From positions 146,419-210,418 of the forward strand of contig NZ_LWBP01000056.1 of the NCBI RefSeq assembly GCF_002078015.1: a stretch of 64,000 bases of DNA, given 5' to 3'. A program made the translations under genes and the position numbers. This document shows, in pieces, positions 18,951 to 27,510 of this stretch; the first letter of the stretch is position 1; each line of letters opens with the position of its first letter. A model generated the notes under the pieces. That model made no database searches. It saw only the letters and a list, made by a program, of their open reading frames with translations, and was not told the DNA's origin. This stretch comes from Niastella populi (lineage in GTDB: Bacteria; Bacteroidota; Bacteroidia; Chitinophagales; Chitinophagaceae).

Positions 18951-19574
18951 ATGACAACATTCTGGACTGAAAATAGCATTCTTACCAACCAAAGCGACAC
19001 TACACCCCCTGCCGAAATCTTTGATGAATTTTGTCAGGCAATTGGTTATTATTATCAGCAGAAAGGTTACAAATACACCAGAAGCCGCCCGAAAGTGAAA
19101 ATAGAATCGCGCGACCTTTTTGTGGAAATAAATTTCTGGAGCTCGCGAAGCAATATGGCCGGCAGCAGTGTAGGTTTGGAGATCCTGCCGTATGTTGGCT
19201 CCAAGAAATTAAAAAAATGGATCAAAGCAAATAAGACCGGCAGGAACGAATATATCTATGGCCCAACCAAATACGATTTCCGCTATCAGAATATTTACGG
19301 CGCCACAGTAGATTTTTTTCTCGACCTCATTCTCAAGATCGATAAATACATTGCCGAACAGCTCGATATAACGGATAATAAAAAATTCATCGACAAACTA
19401 CTTGCCGAAAACAGCAACGAGCTCATCACCGATAACTTTGCCTGCTATCTTGCCATGACAAATGACCCCCGTTTGTCGGAGTTCATTGAGTCGCATCCGG
19501 ACGGGATTAGTGTTGAACTGGTAAATAAGTTGAAAGCACTTAGTGAAGATAATAAATTAACTCCCCGCCAATAA
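18951..19574 (+). CDS. Hypothetical protein, DUF4304-like region
   Basis: 207 residues, no signal peptide or membrane segment. Residues 25-120 (EFCQAIGYYYQQKGYKYTRSRPKVKIE, then FVEINFWSSRSN) resemble the pattern of DUF4304-type proteins, in which a helix is followed by a beta-sheet that reads 'GF.y.r......dl...I..q.S'. The match is by eye and weak. The C-terminal part is helical. It is monocistronic, followed at its stop by a heptamer array and a bidirectional terminator. The ATG follows the sequence TTAGTTTT directly. No function is proposed. Confidence 0.75.
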   Translation: MTTFWTENSILTNQSDTTPPAEIFDEFCQAIGYYYQQKGYKYTRSRPKVKIESRDLFVEINFWSSRSNMAGSSVGLEILPYVGSKKLKKWIKANKTGRNEYIYGPTKYDFRYQNIYGATVDFFLDLILKIDKYIAEQLDITDNKKFIDKLLAENSNELITDNFACYLAMTNDPRLSEFIESHPDGISVELVNKLKALSEDNKLTPRQ

Positions 19575-19631
19575 AGTTCACAGTTCACAGTTCATAGTTC
19601 CTAGTTCACAGTTCTTAGTTCTTAGTTCAGT
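19575..19631. repeat. 7-base word array GTTCACA/GTTCTTA
   Basis: About eight tandem heptamers (AGTTCAC, AGTTCAT, AGTTCCT, AGTTCTT) start directly after the stop codon. The word family is the same as at 13963-14054, 5.6 kb away. Confidence 0.8.
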
Positions 19632-19737
19632 TGAACCCGCTATTATTCGTGAGCTCAAATGCAAAATACAGAAAGCAGGAAGCTGCAAGCCAAAAGGAAA
19701 AAGTAAAAAACAAAATAGAGAAGCAGCAGTTAAAAGC

Positions 19738-19773
19738 AAAACGCTTAACACTGATTACAGCATTAAGCGTTTT
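19738..19773. terminator. Bidirectional terminator between convergent genes
   Basis: Perfect 11-base arms AAAACGCTTAA (19738-19748) and TTAAGCGTTTT (19763-19773) around a 14-base loop. The arms carry their own A and T runs, so the hairpin can serve both the upstream plus-strand gene and the convergent DUF1080 gene. Confidence 0.75.
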
Positions 19774-19798
19774 ACTTTGACCTTTCGACTTAGCCTGT

Positions 19799-20452
19799 TT
19801 AAGGCAGTATCTTTACCTTTATATTTTTATAATATACTTTGCTGTTAGGATCATGAGCCTGTAAAGCGAATGTACCACTTGAGAGTTTGCGGCTGTTCAT
19901 ATCGGGAGAACGCTGAACATCTTCTGGCTCGGTATATTCAACCAGTACCTTACCGTTCACTTTGGTAGTCACTTTATTTCCTTCCACGATTATTTCCTCG
20001 GTATACCACTCATTATCTTTTACATACACCTCTTTTACATCCTGCACCGCATACAAACTGCCGGTACGGCGCCAGTCGGTATGAGAATTATTTACCTGCA
20101 CTTCATATCCTTTTGAAGGCCAGCCGCCCTGCTGAAAGGCAGTGTGAAAGTAGAGCCCGCTATTTGAGCCGGGTGTAGTTTTCACCTGTGCTTTAAAATG
20201 AAAATTCTTAAAATTATGGTCCCCTGCCTTCCCGTCGTAAAACAGGTGCGCTACATTTCCATGGGCAATGATCATTCCGCTATCTACTGTAAAAGACGCT
20301 GCATTGTCGCCCACCTTCCAGTTGTTAAGCGTTTTTCCATCAAACAGGGAGATCCATCCTTTTGATTTTTTTTGCGCAACAGCTACCCCACCCAGCATAC
20401 AGGCTGTGATCGTTAACAGGTATGATAATTTTTTCATTCTAATCATTTGCAT
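19799..20452 (-). CDS. DUF1080 (3-keto-disaccharide hydrolase-type) secreted protein
   Basis: 217 residues with a signal peptide ending near GGVAVAQ. The body is the beta-jelly-roll DUF1080 domain: GWISLFDGKTLNNWKVGD near 32-50, GSNSGLYFHTAF near 95, WYTEEIIVEGN and the closing GTFALQAHDPNSKVYYKNIKVKIL. Members include 3-keto-glucoside hydrolases and glycan-binding proteins in Bacteroidota. The single domain here suggests a periplasmic or extracellular role on sugars. It begins with MQMIRMKK; the later ATG (MKKLSYLL) gives a more usual signal peptide. It is next to a repeat protein on the same strand, but separate. Confidence 0.9.
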   Translation of the reverse strand: MQMIRMKKLSYLLTITACMLGGVAVAQKKSKGWISLFDGKTLNNWKVGDNAASFTVDSGMIIAHGNVAHLFYDGKAGDHNFKNFHFKAQVKTTPGSNSGLYFHTAFQQGGWPSKGYEVQVNNSHTDWRRTGSLYAVQDVKEVYVKDNEWYTEEIIVEGNKVTTKVNGKVLVEYTEPEDVQRSPDMNSRKLSSGTFALQAHDPNSKVYYKNIKVKILP

Positions 20453-20548
20453 GAAGGTAGTTGTTTAGCAAATTATGCAAAAATGTTACCGGGTACCGGG
20501 CACCTGTATTTTCGGGATTTCGAATTCAGGTTCGGGTTCCCCGTGTTA

Positions 20549-21076
20549 CTAACTTTTTTTATTCTCCTTAAAACGTTTGTCAACCATACCATTTTTTCTT
20601 CTATGTTTTGCAGAGTCGGCAGCAGCCTGGTTCTTTTTGAAACGCATATCGGGTGCACCATCTTTTTTTACTCTTTTTGTGGAATCGCCGGCCGGCGCCT
20701 GGTTCTTCCTGTGGCTCATGTTCTTTGCATCCTCTTTTTTCCAGCGTTTCGTAGTGTCACCGGCTGCATGGCTGCCTTTCATTTTCCCGCCGGCAGCGCC
20801 CTCTTTTTTCCAGCGTTTAGTGGTATCACCGGCTGGCGCCTGGTTCTTCCTGTAACGCATATCAGCCGTTCCATCTTTCTTCAGCTTCTTTGTGGTATCG
20901 GCAGCGGCCTTGTTCTTTTTATAACGCATGTCGGGCGTTCCATCCTTTTTAGCAGGGCCGGCGTTCTTTTTTTTGGTTTCCTTTTTAGCTATTTCCTTTT
21001 TTGCGGGGGAAGTTTGAGCGAAATTAATTCCGGTACAGGCGAATAATACACAAATAACAACTAAGACTTTCTTCAT
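20549..21076 (-). CDS. Secreted basic protein of six 23-residue repeats
   Basis: 175 residues: a signal peptide (about 1-21, ending NFAQ), a Lys-rich linker (PAKKEIAKKETKKK), then six repeats of 23-24 residues. The repeat consensus is KKDGTPDMRYKKNKAAADTTKR. Copies 1, 2 and 5 keep DG-x-xDMR(Y/F); copy 3 is degraded (KKEGAAGGKMKGSHAAGDTTKRW); copy 6 ends the protein with KRFKENKKS. Very basic, without Cys or recognised domains, likely unfolded or bound to an acidic polymer in the envelope. The unit DGTPDMRYKxNK is one I associate with unannotated Bacteroidota proteins, but I know of no function. The antisense frame at 20447-21046 is a shadow of the repeats. Confidence 0.88.
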   Translation of the reverse strand: MKKVLVVICVLFACTGINFAQTSPAKKEIAKKETKKKNAGPAKKDGTPDMRYKKNKAAADTTKKLKKDGTADMRYRKNQAPAGDTTKRWKKEGAAGGKMKGSHAAGDTTKRWKKEDAKNMSHRKNQAPAGDSTKRVKKDGAPDMRFKKNQAAADSAKHRRKNGMVDKRFKENKKS

Positions 21077-21183
21077 AATAGATATTGTTTCTTTAACAGG
21101 GAATCATCAAAAATAAAACCAAAAACTTGAACATAAATTGCATCAGCTGTCTATTTAAGATATCCACGTGATCTTCGTTTGAT

Positions 21184-21222
21184 AAAAAAGGTGAGCCGCT
21201 CACCTGTCGGCGGGCGGCTCAC
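21184..21222 (-). terminator. Intrinsic terminator of the TPR/AAA+ operon
   Basis: Nine-base arms GTGAGCCGC (21191-21199) and GCGGCTCAC (21214-21222) around a GC-rich loop. On the minus strand the stem is followed by CTTTTTTA. It lies 19 bases after the stop of the TPR membrane protein. Confidence 0.82.
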
Positions 21223-21241
21223 GCTTACATATTTTTCAGTT

Positions 21242-22492
21242 TTACCGGTTATTACGTCTTATCATCAGGAAGTTTGCCATCCACTGGAAGGCAATAAACC
21301 CTATAAAAAAAGCATACGCAAGATTAACAGAGGCCGGAATGTTTATGTAAATTGTGTATAAAGCAATTAATCCCAGTACCGCCATTCCAATGGTATAAAG
21401 CATAATTGAGTTGTACCTCGATGGAATGAACATTACGCCGCACAAAACCATCATGGCCCCGCCGTACCCTGCTACAAATAAATAAAACGCATCTGAGGTG
21501 ATAAAATACAACGCCACCCCTGCAATTAACACCAGCAGGCTTGCTGCTACAAAGTTGGAACTTAACTTTTCTTTTCTATCGAGCAGGAACCTGCCGTACG
21601 CATTGAACCGAAGCAACATGTTGCTTACGGGTTTTATAACCCAGGTTGAAAATGCAAATACTACCAGCGCAATGATAATGGGGGTAACAAAAGGCCTGAA
21701 GGAAGGGCTGCTGTCTGCGAGTTTGTTCAAAAGCTGTGTTCCAAAATAAACACCGATCACAAAACCCCACTGGTAATTGGACGGCAGATTGCTGATCCAG
21801 AATTGATATTTAAGGAACATCCTGTAGATCGGGTTACTTGCTTTCAGCGCTTCTATCATGCCTTTCTGCGCGTACTCATAATTGGGATTGTTCTTCAGCG
21901 CTTCTTTGAAATGCTTCAGTGCTTTTTTATGATCGCCTTTCTCAAGCAACCCCCAACCATAGTTAGTATGGGTATAGGCATTGTTGGGGTCCTGCCGCAA
22001 TGCCCCTTCTATGGTTTGAAAAGATTCTTCTTTCCGGTTCAGCTTTATCAATACCGTGCTGCGCACGTTCAGCGCCAGCAGGTCTTCGGCATCAATCTCC
22101 AAAGCCTGGTTGGCCAGGCGCAAACTTTCTTCAAACTGCTTGCGGGCCAATTTAATGTTAGCGAACCAGGCAAAATAATCGGCGGTATATGGGTCGAGTG
22201 TGATGGATTGCTGAATACTTTTTTCGGCATCATCAAACCTGTCTTTCTGAATATCGATCCTCGATTTTATAAAATACAAATGCGCGGTATCGGGCGAAAG
22301 CCCGATCGCATCGTCAATAATGCTTTCCGCTTTTTCTACTCTATCCTGTTGCAGATTCAATTCCGCCAGCAACGACAGATAGTAAATATTGGTAGGTTCC
22401 TGTGCCAGTAATTGTCTCAGGATCTTCTCCGCTGCGTCGTATTTTTTCTGCTGAATGAGAATACCAATTTTCGAAAGACTGTACTCGATCAT
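21242..22492 (-). CDS. TPR-repeat protein with polytopic membrane C-terminus
   Basis: 416 residues. The first 210 or so are five to six TPR units (for example YDAAEKILRQLLAQEPTNIYYLSLLAELNL and NAYTHTNYGWGLLEKGDHKKALKHFKEALKNNP). The rest holds about six hydrophobic segments (near 230, 262, 298, 325, 353 and 388). The TPR half is probably cytoplasmic because there is no signal peptide. It starts one base after the stop of the TPR-AAA+ gene, so they are translationally linked and likely interact, perhaps with the ATPase recruited to the membrane through this protein. No enzymatic motif. Function unknown. Confidence 0.88.
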   Translation of the reverse strand: MIEYSLSKIGILIQQKKYDAAEKILRQLLAQEPTNIYYLSLLAELNLQQDRVEKAESIIDDAIGLSPDTAHLYFIKSRIDIQKDRFDDAEKSIQQSITLDPYTADYFAWFANIKLARKQFEESLRLANQALEIDAEDLLALNVRSTVLIKLNRKEESFQTIEGALRQDPNNAYTHTNYGWGLLEKGDHKKALKHFKEALKNNPNYEYAQKGMIEALKASNPIYRMFLKYQFWISNLPSNYQWGFVIGVYFGTQLLNKLADSSPSFRPFVTPIIIALVVFAFSTWVIKPVSNMLLRFNAYGRFLLDRKEKLSSNFVAASLLVLIAGVALYFITSDAFYLFVAGYGGAMMVLCGVMFIPSRYNSIMLYTIGMAVLGLIALYTIYINIPASVNLAYAFFIGFIAFQWMANFLMIRRNNR

Positions 22493-22493
22493 G

Positions 22494-23807
22494 TCACTTT
22501 TTTATTTTTAAATAGGATAGAATATCATCGTACAAACCGGAATCATTGGCAAACATGGCAAAATTCTTTGCGGTAGTGAACCATTCCTGTGTACTGGCTT
22601 TATGTTTTTTCACCGCATTCAGCAGGTCCTTCGTTTCAATGGGTTTGGGAACGCCATCGGTAAAAGAGGATTCCAGTTTCAATTCAATGGCAATATCGAT
22701 GACGGCATCGATATCGGCGCCGGAGTAATTTTCGGTCTTTCTGGCGAGTTGCGAATAATCGATAGCATCAATTGGCTTGTTCTTCAGTTTCAATTTCAGG
22801 ATCGATTCGCGGGTGGCTTCATCGGGCGGCGGCACAAAAACGATCCTGTCGAACCGGCCCGGTCTTCTGAACGCAGGGTCAAGGTTCCATGGCGTATTGG
22901 TGGCGCCAATGATGAGCACGCCTTCATTGCTTGTGTCGATGCCATCGAGCTCCTGTAAGAACTGATTGATCAAATGTCGGCCCGCAGATTGTTTCATATC
23001 GCTTCTGCTGGCGCCCAGCGCATCTATTTCATCGATGAACAGGATGCAGGGTGTATTGTAACGGGCCAGCTCGAAGATCTCATGCAGGTTCTTTTCGCTG
23101 TTCCCCACCCACATATCGAGAATATCACTCAGGCCCACGCTGATGAATCTGGCATTTACCTGTCCGGCAGTTGCTTTTGCCAGAAAGGTTTTACCGCAAC
23201 CGGGCGGACCGTATAACAAAATACCGCCGCCGATCTTTTTGCCGTAGGCCTTATATAGTTCGGGATGTAATAATGGTTTTATGATCTTTAATTCGATCTC
23301 TTTTTTCACCGCATCCATACCGCCCACATCACTGAAGTTTATGGATGGCTTTTGCAAAAAGCGGCTATCATACGCATCTTCTTCCTCCGGCTCACTTTCT
23401 GTTGGCCCACCTTTAACCCGCAGTTGACTGTCGAGCTCTTCATCGTAGAAATTCGGGTCAATGCCCAATACCCTTTTATAGGTGTCGATGGCTTTGGCTA
23501 CCGAGTTTTCTTTCAGTAAGCCTTTGGCATATAAAACAAGCGCCTCGATATCGGCGCGGCCGCTTTCAATAAATTCTTCGAGGATCACATTACAGGCCGA
23601 GTAGTTGCCTTTTCTGTAGAAAACTTTTGCCAACCCGATCTTTGCCTTTGTGTCATTCACAAATTTCAGCACCTGGGTATACTCTGTTTCCGCTTCCTCC
23701 AAACGGTTCAGCCCCAGCAAGGTATCGGCCAGCAGCAACCTCAGCGGCGTATTGTTGGGCGAATGCTTCAGGGCTTCCCGCAAACTATCGATGGTACTTT
23801 CGTTCAT
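22494..23807 (-). CDS. TPR-AAA+ ATPase (classical AAA clade)
   Basis: 437 residues. TPR repeats occupy about 1-120. A single AAA+ module spans about 150-400: Walker A GPPGCGKT near 204, pore-loop-like segment DMWVGNSEKN near 235, Walker B ILFIDEIDALG near 258-268, and the second region of homology ATNTPWNLDPAFRRPGRFDR near 305-325 with the arginine fingers. The C-terminal lid has YSGADIDAVIDIAIELKLES. This resembles FtsH/Vps4-type AAA modules without a protease, so it is likely a substrate-remodelling ATPase that picks targets by its TPRs. The downstream gene, one base away, is a TPR membrane protein. The pair may form a membrane-docked unfoldase, but targets are unknown. Confidence 0.9.
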   Translation of the reverse strand: MNESTIDSLREALKHSPNNTPLRLLLADTLLGLNRLEEAETEYTQVLKFVNDTKAKIGLAKVFYRKGNYSACNVILEEFIESGRADIEALVLYAKGLLKENSVAKAIDTYKRVLGIDPNFYDEELDSQLRVKGGPTESEPEEEDAYDSRFLQKPSINFSDVGGMDAVKKEIELKIIKPLLHPELYKAYGKKIGGGILLYGPPGCGKTFLAKATAGQVNARFISVGLSDILDMWVGNSEKNLHEIFELARYNTPCILFIDEIDALGASRSDMKQSAGRHLINQFLQELDGIDTSNEGVLIIGATNTPWNLDPAFRRPGRFDRIVFVPPPDEATRESILKLKLKNKPIDAIDYSQLARKTENYSGADIDAVIDIAIELKLESSFTDGVPKPIETKDLLNAVKKHKASTQEWFTTAKNFAMFANDSGLYDDILSYLKIKK

Positions 23808-23935
23808 TGTTATTTGGTATTACTATCGTCTTAAATATTTACTAACGGAACGTTAAAATCACAGGCAAATGAACGCCGTTTTAGTCTCCGTTCCAATATA
23901 GGCGAAATATACAAAATAGATAATTACCAATAACT

Positions 23936-25930
23936 TTATTGCCCGGGAACCCGCTGTACCACTCTTATTCTTTTATTGAAAACCAGTTTACCTTTTATGA
24001 ACACCTTCAGGTAATAACGTTGCGGCGGGCGGTAACCCATATCGTATTGAAAAACAGCTTCCCTGAGGTTGGCATACCGGTGCTCTTCCACCACTTCATT
24101 ATTACCGCCATCGGCAACTATTTGTACAAGGGCGTCCTGCGGCTGGTTACTGAAATAATCCATTATCACTTTGCCTTTTGTCATGGTAGGGAATAAACCA
24201 ACAGCGATCTCTTCGCTGGGTTTTGCCCATTGTAAACTGTCGGGCGATACCATAAATTCATAACTCACGCCATTCCCGAAATCGGATTCAAAACTTTTAA
24301 GCATCTCCCCTTTTCCATTCAATATTTTGCAGGTGCCCCTTCCGGCCCTTACAGCATACCAGAATTCGAGCCCGTTACCTGAAGTATCCACTATATCGAA
24401 CCGGTAACAACCGGGTTGCAGGCTAATGGTATCCCTGTAGAGCGTATCTTTTAACAACGAACCCAGCCGGCGTTCGAAAACGGGTTTCCCGGCTGCATCG
24501 ATGACGCTGTAACTATTGTCCGCCGGTTTGCTATTCGTTCTGAAATGTATAATGATCTGATTATCGTGCACCGGAACGCTTTGAAAATAGCTTACCACTT
24601 TATTATCGGCGGGGTAGTTATCTTTTCCACCATTGGGTTGTTCTATTGAGACGGCAAATTCATTCCCGCCGTTTTTACCATCGATCGCGCCTGGCAGGGT
24701 GATCTGTTCGGTTTGGCCGAAGGCCAGACTGCCTTTCCATTTGACTACCCGGGTGGGAAATCCCTTAGTACCATACCTGAACTGGCACGATGTAAGATTG
24801 GCAGCGCCATTGTTCTTAATAACGATCACCGGGTTCATACAGGCCGGGTTCTTTCGCCGGTAGATATCCGTTGTTGAAGGCACAACAACTTCTTCCAGCG
24901 AAACATCCACCTTTGAAACCGGGGCGCCATATTCTATTAGGTAAGCATAAATATTTTCTATCACATTGCGATCGCTTGTTGTATAAGGCTCCATTTGAAT
25001 ATCGAACACATTTTCCTGCTTTGCAACAAGCCGTTGATCGATGATCTCCGGCTGGTTCAAATAACCGGGGCACCAGTTGGCCCGATCGATTACCCAGGTA
25101 CCGGCCTGCGGATATAAAGGGTTGTCACCGCATTTTTTCCAGAGATCTGTTTTACGCACCATTTTATTATTCCACCAGATCTCGCGAAAACGGCTGCAAA
25201 ACTCACCGCAACCATTGCTATCCATTCCGTGCCCGGTTTGCAGAACGTACAACCGCGCCGTAGTGCTTTTTTCATTGGGTTTAAAAGTATATGGGCGCAA
25301 CTCGTTCTCAATAGGCGCTGCGCTGTTCCCATATTGAAAACCGGCATTATACACTTTATGCAAAGCCAGCGGGGTTGCAACGGCCGGCCCTTTTATGAAA
25401 GAAAATTGAAGTTGAATTTTCCAACCGCGGTCTTTATTTTCTTCATAACCCGAATGGATGTATTCTATTTCAACGCTGTCGCGCAGGAGCAGGCTGAAAT
25501 CGGTAAGATCGACCTGCCATTGAAAATTCCATTCTTTCGAAAACGCACCGCCGTAGGGCGTAAGCATTTGCGCAAGGGTATAATCGAGAATGGGCGCGTT
25601 TTTACCACCCTGCCGTTTCAGTACGATGCGATCTGAATAATCCCAGTCGGCACAACGCATGGAATCGGGACAGGCGAATTTCACATAGAGGGTGGCCTTT
25701 CGCAGGGGAAAATCCTTTCCGGGGAAAACAGTCCAGCGGCTATAGGGGTTTACACCTTTTGAGGGATCGGTGACTACCTGATCGTAGGAAATAACAACAT
25801 GTGAAGTATCGGAAGCAAAGGAAGCAACTTCCTGTAACAATAAAATCAACAGAAAGATCGCTGTCCTTTGCCAGCCGGAAAAAAAGCTGATGCTGCGCTT
25901 ATTCATATTACCCGGTTTCATAGTTTGCAA
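23936..25930 (-). CDS. PNGase F-like secreted protein with T9SS-type C-terminal domain
   Basis: 664 residues: signal peptide (about 10-38), PNGase F N- and C-domains (about 45-345), an extra beta-sandwich region, and a C-terminal module (about 585-664; LFPTMTKGKVIMDYF then YYLKVFIKGKLVFNKRI) shaped like a type A T9SS sorting domain. PNGase F removes N-glycans by amide hydrolysis. Landmark motifs match the Flavobacterium enzyme: CADWDYSDRI (holding the D60 equivalent), TGHGMDSNGCGEFCSRF (E206 equivalent) and VIDRANWCPG. The E118 position (TETW in PNGase F) aligns by eye to HSGY, so one active-site acid may be missing and specificity or activity may differ. The start could also be at MNKRSIS (residue 9). 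Confidence 0.87.
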   Translation of the reverse strand: MQTMKPGNMNKRSISFFSGWQRTAIFLLILLLQEVASFASDTSHVVISYDQVVTDPSKGVNPYSRWTVFPGKDFPLRKATLYVKFACPDSMRCADWDYSDRIVLKRQGGKNAPILDYTLAQMLTPYGGAFSKEWNFQWQVDLTDFSLLLRDSVEIEYIHSGYEENKDRGWKIQLQFSFIKGPAVATPLALHKVYNAGFQYGNSAAPIENELRPYTFKPNEKSTTARLYVLQTGHGMDSNGCGEFCSRFREIWWNNKMVRKTDLWKKCGDNPLYPQAGTWVIDRANWCPGYLNQPEIIDQRLVAKQENVFDIQMEPYTTSDRNVIENIYAYLIEYGAPVSKVDVSLEEVVVPSTTDIYRRKNPACMNPVIVIKNNGAANLTSCQFRYGTKGFPTRVVKWKGSLAFGQTEQITLPGAIDGKNGGNEFAVSIEQPNGGKDNYPADNKVVSYFQSVPVHDNQIIIHFRTNSKPADNSYSVIDAAGKPVFERRLGSLLKDTLYRDTISLQPGCYRFDIVDTSGNGLEFWYAVRAGRGTCKILNGKGEMLKSFESDFGNGVSYEFMVSPDSLQWAKPSEEIAVGLFPTMTKGKVIMDYFSNQPQDALVQIVADGGNNEVVEEHRYANLREAVFQYDMGYRPPQRYYLKVFIKGKLVFNKRIRVVQRVPGQ

Positions 25931-26014
25931 AGAAACGGGTTTTGCAGTACCGGGGTGTGAAAAATATACAAGCGGAATAATTATTGTTTGATCAAAAAGC
26001 GCCGAAGATCATCT

Positions 26015-27499
26015 TTAATCCTCCGGCAAAGCAAACCAGTGCCGGTATACTTTACTGATATAGGTTGCCAGCAGCAGCAGCAATATCACAGCCCCGCCAA
26101 CTTCGGCATAAATGACATATTCTTCAAAATTGTACAAATTTTTATACACCCATCCATCATGATCTAACTGATATTTTTTGTACTCATAACACCATCCATA
26201 CACCAGCAATGGAAACGCTGTCACTATAAACACAAATAAATTGATACAGATCCCGGTTATAGCCATTCTTCTTTTGGCCTTCCAAACAGCTAAACTGCCA
26301 AAGAAAAATAAGAGAACATAAACGATCATGAAGCTCAAAAAATGGATGGCGTCTGCCCGGGAAAAACCGAGGATCATGGCTGTAATGATCGTGAGCAATA
26401 CACCAGTCAACACCGACAGCCAAAACGTACGGATAGAACTATGCCTGAAAATAAAGATCAGCAATGTAATGCCCAGGGTAACATAATAAAACACCCGCAT
26501 AAAGGCATACTTGTCGTTGCCACGCCACCGGCTCTTTTTCATCATGATATGTGAAATGCTGTTGTCTATTTTGCCAAGGCGGTATTTTTTCCGGATCATT
26601 TCCAGCGGAAGTTCATTTCCGGTTATAGTTTCGTCGTTGTAATAGTACCGCGAGTGTTTGTAGTAATATTTTTTAAGCAGTACATCAAGTTCGCGAGTGA
26701 TAGTTTCCCGCTCAGCCGGTGTGGGCGGATGCCCGTTTACTTTTTTAAAGATCTCAAATGCACTCAACAAATCATCATTCGCTTTTGACCAATACAGATA
26801 GGGAGAAAGAAAACTATAGTCGGGTGTATTATACACCAGGTATACAGAGTCTTTTACCTTAACTATGCTATCGGCTTCATTTATTTTGGTGTAGAAATCC
26901 GATGAATCGTACCGGTAATCATTGATAATATAACTGGTTACCGGATCATCGACCTCATTTTCATCCTTTACTTCCTTTTTTACAGAAGCAACAAGTTGAA
27001 TCCGGTGATATTGCCACGGCTCCTTTAGCTTGTCATACTCAACCTGGAAGATCTTTATATTGATATTATTGACATCCCGAATAATTTCTTCGTCGGTATA
27101 AGTATTATTTGCGCGAACGCTTTCCACTATGGGATGCACATAGGGAAAACTTACCAGTATTCCGGAAGCCATGAAATACAAGAAAAATGTCACCAGCCCA
27201 TGCAGTGGATGAATGATACCATATTTTTTGAACACGTTAAACCGTAGCAGGTAGATCATCCAGACGATGAAGCCGATCCCTGAAACGATCGATACAAAAC
27301 CAATCCAGGCCTCCATGGTTGAATAATCCCTCGGATCATTGGGTTCAAGAAAGCAAATTACAGTCAGTACAAAAAGGAATAAAATACCATAGTACACTAC
27401 CAGGTGGGCACGTGTGCTCCAGATACCGGGTTTATTCAGCAATAATTTTTGGTCGGCTCTTTTAAGAAACCCTGGCATCAGGGGTCTTTTTATATTCAT
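26015..27499 (-). CDS. Polytopic membrane protein, probable partner of the ABC ATPase
   Basis: 494 residues. Three hydrophobic segments near 33-50, 68-88 and 98-125 are followed by a long charged, probably extracytoplasmic region (about 128-300). A C-terminal group of about six segments follows (near 330, 352, 372, 392, 415 and 460). No family motif recognised. The gene starts 11 bases after the stop of an ABC ATPase gene, so it is likely the membrane partner of that ATPase, an ABC-2-like topology with an unusually large loop. Whether it exports, imports or senses a substrate is not visible. Confidence 0.8.
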   Translation of the reverse strand: MNIKRPLMPGFLKRADQKLLLNKPGIWSTRAHLVVYYGILFLFVLTVICFLEPNDPRDYSTMEAWIGFVSIVSGIGFIVWMIYLLRFNVFKKYGIIHPLHGLVTFFLYFMASGILVSFPYVHPIVESVRANNTYTDEEIIRDVNNINIKIFQVEYDKLKEPWQYHRIQLVASVKKEVKDENEVDDPVTSYIINDYRYDSSDFYTKINEADSIVKVKDSVYLVYNTPDYSFLSPYLYWSKANDDLLSAFEIFKKVNGHPPTPAERETITRELDVLLKKYYYKHSRYYYNDETITGNELPLEMIRKKYRLGKIDNSISHIMMKKSRWRGNDKYAFMRVFYYVTLGITLLIFIFRHSSIRTFWLSVLTGVLLTIITAMILGFSRADAIHFLSFMIVYVLLFFFGSLAVWKAKRRMAITGICINLFVFIVTAFPLLVYGWCYEYKKYQLDHDGWVYKNLYNFEEYVIYAEVGGAVILLLLLATYISKVYRHWFALPED

Positions 27500-27510
27500 G
27501 GGTAGTAATA

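Noticed and set aside
20447..21046. Plus-strand 199-codon frame with hydrophobic, Phe-rich product
   Set aside because: It is the antisense reading of the Lys-rich repeat gene. The minus-strand product has a signal peptide and regular repeats.
21803..22411. Plus-strand 202-codon frame
   Set aside because: Antisense shadow of the TPR repeats of the membrane protein.
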